A stretch of DNA of 9,630 nt from Acetobacteraceae bacterium (GTDB lineage: Bacteria > Pseudomonadota > Alphaproteobacteria > Acetobacterales > Acetobacteraceae), in the NCBI GenBank assembly GCA_947478535.1, contig CANJXD010000193.1, positions 1 through 9,630 on the forward strand, given 5' to 3'. Position numbers and translations under genes: made by a program. This document shows positions 6,516 through 9,630 of this stretch, in pieces (the first letter of the stretch is position 1; each line of letters begins with the position of its first letter). Below the pieces are notes generated by a model that saw only the letters and a list, made by a program, of their open reading frames with translations, searched no databases and was not told the origin of the DNA.

Positions 6516-7112
6516 GTGCAGAGGTTTTCGCTTGGTCGTCGCGCCTGGCTGGCTGGCATGACAGGGACGACCCTAACCGGGCTGGCAGCCGGGCGCAAAG
6601 CGGACGCCGCGGGACCCGATGGCGGCCTCTCCCGCCTGCAGGAGACACCGGCCGGCAAGGCGCTGCCGGAAGGCCTGACCTTCACCGATGCCGAAGGGCG
6701 GGTGACCGGCTTCGATGCCTTTCGCGGCAAGGGGCTGGTGGTGAATTTCTGGGCGACCTGGTGCGCCCCCTGCGTCGCGGAAATGCCGGCGCTGGACCGG
6801 TTGGCGGCGGAAGTGGCCCGCGATGGGATCGAAGTTCTGGCGCTGTCCAATGACCGTGGCGGCCGCGCGGCGGTAGAGCCCTTCTACCAGCGCATCGCCA
6901 TCCGTCGCCTCGGTATCTGGCTCGATCCCCGCGGCGCCACCGGCCGGACGCTGGATATCCGGGTACTGCCTACCACGCTGATCCTGGACCGCCGGGGCAT
7001 GGAAGTTGGCCGCCTGATCGGCGATGCCACCTGGGACAAGCCGGAGGTGATCGCCGCCATCCGCCGCCTGACCCGCATCCCCGCCTCCGCCGAAACCACG
7101 ACCCGCAGCTGA
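6516..7112 (+). CDS. tlpA: TlpA/ResA-family thiol-disulfide oxidoreductase with Tat-like leader
   Basis: A 198-residue thioredoxin-fold protein. [20 protein letters not shown] carries the redox pair Cys 83 and Cys 86 (WCAPC), and [12 protein letters not shown] contains the cis-proline at 152; these are the standard features of TlpA/ResA proteins, which reduce disulfides in envelope proteins such as apocytochrome c or the copper site of cytochrome oxidase. Residues 1-32 read [20 protein letters not shown] then a less hydrophobic stretch ending ADA-AG: the twin arginine at 8-9 and following hydrophobic segment suggest Tat export to the periplasm, though the RR context (GRRAWL) is only a partial match to the consensus. 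The GTG start is set by the Shine-Dalgarno at 6501-6509. tlpA is divergent from argH, an arrangement common in alphaproteobacteria, and 35 bases upstream of the aminopeptidase gene, so they may share a transcript. Family sure; export route and partner inferred. Confidence 0.92.
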   Translation: MQRFSLGRRAWLAGMTGTTLTGLAAGRKADAAGPDGGLSRLQETPAGKALPEGLTFTDAEGRVTGFDAFRGKGLVVNFWATWCAPCVAEMPALDRLAAEVARDGIEVLALSNDRGGRAAVEPFYQRIAIRRLGIWLDPRGATGRTLDIRVLPTTLILDRRGMEVGRLIGDATWDKPEVIAAIRRLTRIPASAETTTRS

Positions 7113-7147
7113 CCAGGCCACCCGGCCCAGACTGAAAGAACTCTCCC

Positions 7148-8389
7148 ATGACGTCCGAATCCTTCGAAACCCGGCTCGACAAGCTCGCCTCCCTCGCCAT
7201 CCGGGTCGGGCTCAATCTGCGCCCGGGGCAGGAGATCGTGATGACGGCCCCGGTCGAGGCCCTGCCCCTGGTGCGCCGCATCGCCGAGCACGCCTACAAG
7301 GCCGGCGCCACGCTGGTCACGCCGCTGATCGGCGATGACGAGGTGGCGCTCGCCCGCTACCGCCACGCCGCGCCAGACTCCTTCGATGTCGCCTCCGGCT
7401 GGCTGTTCGAGGGCATGGCCAAGGCCTTCGCCAACGGTGCCGCGCGCCTCGCGGTGGTGGGGGAGGACCCGACGCTTCTGGCTGGGCAGGACCCGGCGAA
7501 GGTGGCCCGCGCCAACCGCGCGCGGTCCATCGCCTATCGCCCGGCGCTCGAACTCATCACCAGCTTCGCCATCAACTGGAACCTGGTCCCGGCCGCAACG
7601 CCGGGCTGGGCGCGGGAGGTCTTCCCCGGCCTGCCGGAAGCCGAGGCCGTGGCGAAGCTGTGGGATGCGATCTTCATGGCCTGCCGCGTCGATCAGCCGG
7701 ACCCGGTCGCCGGCTGGACCGCCCACAATGCGACACTGCACGCCCGCACCACCTTCCTCAACGGCAAGGATTATCGCGAGTTGCGCTATCGGGGCCCCGG
7801 CACGGACCTGACCATCGGCCTTGCCGACGGCCATCTCTGGGCCGGCGGGGCGGAGCCCGCGAAGAACGGCATCGTCTGCAATCCGAATATCCCAACGGAG
7901 GAGGTGTTCACCACCCCGCATCGGCTCCGCGTCCACGGCACCGTCCGGTCAACCAAGCCGCTGGCCTATCAGGGCACGCTGATCGACGACATCGTCGTGC
8001 GGTTCGAGGAGGGCCGCATCGTCGAGGCCCATGCCTCGAAGGGCGAGAATGTGCTGCAGAAGGTGCTGGAGACGGATGAGGGCGCGGCGCGCCTGGGCGA
8101 GGTGGCGCTGGTGCCGCATTCCTCGCCGATCAGCGCCTCCGGGCTTCTGTTCCGCAACACGCTGTTCGACGAGAACGCGGCCAGCCACATCGCCCTCGGC
8201 CAAGCCTATACCACCTGCCTGCGGGACAGCGCCGGCGTGCCGATGGAAAAGCTGGCGGAACGCGGCGCCAATACCTCCCTCATCCACATCGACTGGATGA
8301 TCGGCAGCGGCGCGCTCGACATTGACGGCGTCACCCAGACCGGCGCCGTGGAGCCGCTGATGCGCGCCGGCGAGTTCGTCGCCTGCTGA
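7148..8389 (+). CDS. M29-family metallo-aminopeptidase (AmpS/AmpT/PepS type)
   Basis: The 413-residue protein matches the family length. M29 enzymes are cytoplasmic, dimeric, two-metal (Co, Zn or Mg) aminopeptidases that remove N-terminal residues from peptides. The expected ligand set is visible: NIPTEEVFTTP with Glu 251/252, GEVALVP with Glu 318, ASHIALGQAY with His 347 and the active-site Tyr 354, and SLIHIDWMIGSG with His 380 and Asp 382. N-terminal landmarks LNLRPGQEIVMTAPVEALPL and the GHLWAGG-containing middle also fit. The ATG at 7148 has only a weak upstream purine run (GAAAG). It follows tlpA by 35 bases in the same direction and converges on the MFS gene, with two hairpins after its stop. 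There is no signal peptide. Family very sure; substrate preference cannot be read, so no symbol is assigned. Confidence 0.95.
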   Translation: MTSESFETRLDKLASLAIRVGLNLRPGQEIVMTAPVEALPLVRRIAEHAYKAGATLVTPLIGDDEVALARYRHAAPDSFDVASGWLFEGMAKAFANGAARLAVVGEDPTLLAGQDPAKVARANRARSIAYRPALELITSFAINWNLVPAATPGWAREVFPGLPEAEAVAKLWDAIFMACRVDQPDPVAGWTAHNATLHARTTFLNGKDYRELRYRGPGTDLTIGLADGHLWAGGAEPAKNGIVCNPNIPTEEVFTTPHRLRVHGTVRSTKPLAYQGTLIDDIVVRFEEGRIVEAHASKGENVLQKVLETDEGAARLGEVALVPHSSPISASGLLFRNTLFDENAASHIALGQAYTTCLRDSAGVPMEKLAERGANTSLIHIDWMIGSGALDIDGVTQTGAVEPLMRAGEFVAC

Positions 8390-8398
8390 TGACGGGGT

Positions 8399-8421
8399 CC
8401 GGGGGCCGTCACGGCCCCCGG
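8399..8421. terminator. GC-rich hairpin after the aminopeptidase gene
   Basis: CCGGGGGCCGT and ACGGCCCCCGG are perfect complements around a single base, giving an 11-bp palindrome; as RNA it would fold with the innermost pairs opened as loop. It begins 9 bases after the aminopeptidase stop, between two convergent genes, so it can act on both strands. No T-run follows directly; the TCTTGATCT stretch comes after the second hairpin. Confidence 0.6.
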
Positions 8422-8427
8422 CGGAGC

Positions 8428-8444
8428 CCGAGGCAGCGCCTCGG
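8428..8444. terminator. Second hairpin of the convergent terminator
   Basis: CCGAGGC pairs with GCCTCGG around the loop AGC, then TCTTGATCTA on the plus strand. It directly follows the first GC-rich hairpin in the roughly 100-base gap between the convergent aminopeptidase and MFS genes. Together they look like a two-stem bidirectional terminator. The moderate T content makes this the more likely intrinsic terminator for the plus-strand message. Confidence 0.55.
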
Positions 8445-8490
8445 TCTTGATCTATCCGATCTTCGACAAGCTGGAGTGGTGCCGATCGCG

Positions 8491-9630
8491 CTACCTCCGT
8501 CCCTCCCCTCGCGGCAGCAAGGCCGTGAGGACACCGAGCAGCGGCAGGAAGGCCACGATCCCGTAGACCGCCTCGATCCCGATGTGGTCCGCCCACTCCC
8601 CCAGGACCGCCGCGCCGATGCCGCCGAGCCCGAAAGAGAATCCGAAGAACATGCCGGAAACGAGGCCGACCCGCGTCGGCATCAGATCCTGCGCGTAGAC
8701 GAGGATGGCGGAAAAGGCCGAGGACATGATGATGCCGATGGCGAGTGACAGCGCCACCGTCGCCACCAGCCCCACATGCGGCATTGCCAGGGTGAAGGGC
8801 ACCGCGCCGAGGATGGAGAACCAGATCACCGGAATGCGCCCCACCCGGTCCCCCACCGCACCGCCGGCGACCGTGCCCGCGACGATCGCGCAGAGATACG
8901 CGAACAGATAAAGCTGCGCTTCCTGCACCGAAACGCCGAAGCGCTCGATGAGGTAGAAGGTGTAGTAGGATGTCATGCTCGAAGCGTAGATCGTCTTCGA
9001 GAACAGCAGCACGATCAGCACGCTGAAGGCGAAGACCACCCGCCCCTTCGGCAGCGGCTCCACCGCCGCCACCGCGCGCCGCTTCTGCCCGCGCGGCCCC
9101 ATATGCTGGCGCGCGTACCAGCGCCCGACCTGGAACAGCACCAGCATCCCGAACAGCGCGGCGGCGGAGAACCACACGATGGCCCCCTGCCCGCGCGGCG
9201 CGATGATGAAGGCCGCCAGCAGCGGCCCGATGGCCGAGCCCACATTGCCACCGACCTGGAACAGCGACTGCGCCAGCCCATAGCGCCCGCCGGAGGCCAG
9301 CCGCGCGACGCGCGCCGATTCCGGATGGAACACCGCCGAGCCCATCCCGATCATCGCCGCCGCCAGCAGGATGACCGGGTAGCTCGATGCCTGGGACAGC
9401 ACGATGAGCCCGACCAGCGTCGATCCCATGCCGACCGGGAGCGAATACGGCATCGGCCGCTTGTCGCTCCATACGCCGACCAGCGGCTGCAGCAGGGAGG
9501 CCGTGCATTGGAACGCCAGGGTGATGAGCCCGACCTGGCCGAAATCCAGCGCGTAGTTATCCTTGAGGATCGGATAGAGCGCCGGCATCAGCGACTGGAT
9601 CATGTCGTTCAGCATGTGGCAGAGGCTGAG
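8491..9630 (-). CDS. MFS exporter, Fsr (fosmidomycin resistance)-like, N-terminus beyond window
   Basis: The frame is open to the window end: LSLCH precedes the ATG at 9615 and belongs to the protein, because Fsr-type transporters have H-x-L/M-N-D-x-x-Q-S-L inside the first membrane helix. The visible 379 residues include LSLCHMLNDMIQSLMPALYP, FGQVGLITLAFQCTASLLQP, the family-typical loop SDKRPMPYSLPVG in place of a standard motif A, FHPESARVAR, FQVGGNVGSAIGP, a basic central loop (about RQHMGPRGQKRR), and GDRVGRIPVIW as the second-half motif A. Hydrophobic segments account for a 12-helix inner-membrane transporter lacking roughly its first 20 residues here. Known Fsr exports fosmidomycin by proton antiport; the natural substrate of this one is unknown. 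The TAG stop at 8491-8493 faces the aminopeptidase across a double hairpin. Family call strong, drug specificity inferred. Confidence 0.9.
   Translation of the reverse strand, partial: LSLCHMLNDMIQSLMPALYPILKDNYALDFGQVGLITLAFQCTASLLQPLVGVWSDKRPMPYSLPVGMGSTLVGLIVLSQASSYPVILLAAAMIGMGSAVFHPESARVARLASGGRYGLAQSLFQVGGNVGSAIGPLLAAFIIAPRGQGAIVWFSAAALFGMLVLFQVGRWYARQHMGPRGQKRRAVAAVEPLPKGRVVFAFSVLIVLLFSKTIYASSMTSYYTFYLIERFGVSVQEAQLYLFAYLCAIVAGTVAGGAVGDRVGRIPVIWFSILGAVPFTLAMPHVGLVATVALSLAIGIIMSSAFSAILVYAQDLMPTRVGLVSGMFFGFSFGLGGIGAAVLGEWADHIGIEAVYGIVAFLPLLGVLTALLPRGEGRR

Noticed and set aside
7949..9508. A 519-codon minus-strand frame spanning the aminopeptidase 3' end and the MFS gene
   Set aside because: It is out of frame with the clear Fsr-like protein and antisense to the M29 enzyme, crosses the double hairpin, and shows only low-complexity Gly/Ala/Arg sequence.

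Overview
The window is compact, very GC-rich (by eye about two-thirds G+C) bacterial chromosome with nine protein-coding genes, two cut by the window edges, and almost no intergenic space. The set argH / small lipoprotein / lysA / DUF4175 (TIGR02302) membrane protein, with tlpA divergent from argH, is typical of Alphaproteobacteria. The protein styles (high Ala/Arg/Gly, LysA N-terminus of the form ALPAS...SFAELLA) suggest Acetobacteraceae, for example a Roseomonas-like organism. That placement is inference, not a database result.

Layout. The minus strand from about 6500 down to 1 carries, in transcription order: argH (argininosuccinate lyase); a 44-residue lipoprotein resembling LptM/YifL that shares an ATGA overlap with the argH stop; a TetR-family regulator; lysA (diaminopimelate decarboxylase); a DUF4175/TIGR02302 membrane protein with a long Gln/Arg/Glu-rich tail that shares a GTGA overlap with the lysA stop; and the start of a GNAT acetyltransferase that runs off the left edge. 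The plus strand carries tlpA (thioredoxin-fold protein with a Tat-like leader), whose start lies only 15 bp from that of argH, then an M29 metallo-aminopeptidase. A convergent minus-strand Fsr-type MFS exporter, missing its N-terminus at the right edge, faces the aminopeptidase across a double-hairpin terminator.

How the genes relate. argH and lysA catalyse the last steps of arginine and lysine synthesis, and the lipoprotein and DUF4175 protein are envelope proteins that travel with them. The overlapping stops and starts imply translational coupling for argH-lptM and lysA-DUF4175. The TetR gene sits between these two pairs, flanked by the only sizeable gaps in the minus-strand run, and both gaps contain dyad symmetries: a short palindrome over the tetR start, and two interleaved inverted repeats between tetR and lysA. 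This is the one stretch that invites a regulatory hypothesis.

I see no insertion sequence, CRISPR array, tRNA, rRNA, phage gene or defence system, and no stretch over 300 bases without a gene. I do not think the window holds a dramatic undescribed system. The best leads are the short lipoprotein gene, the TetR insertion and the interleaved repeats upstream of lysA.
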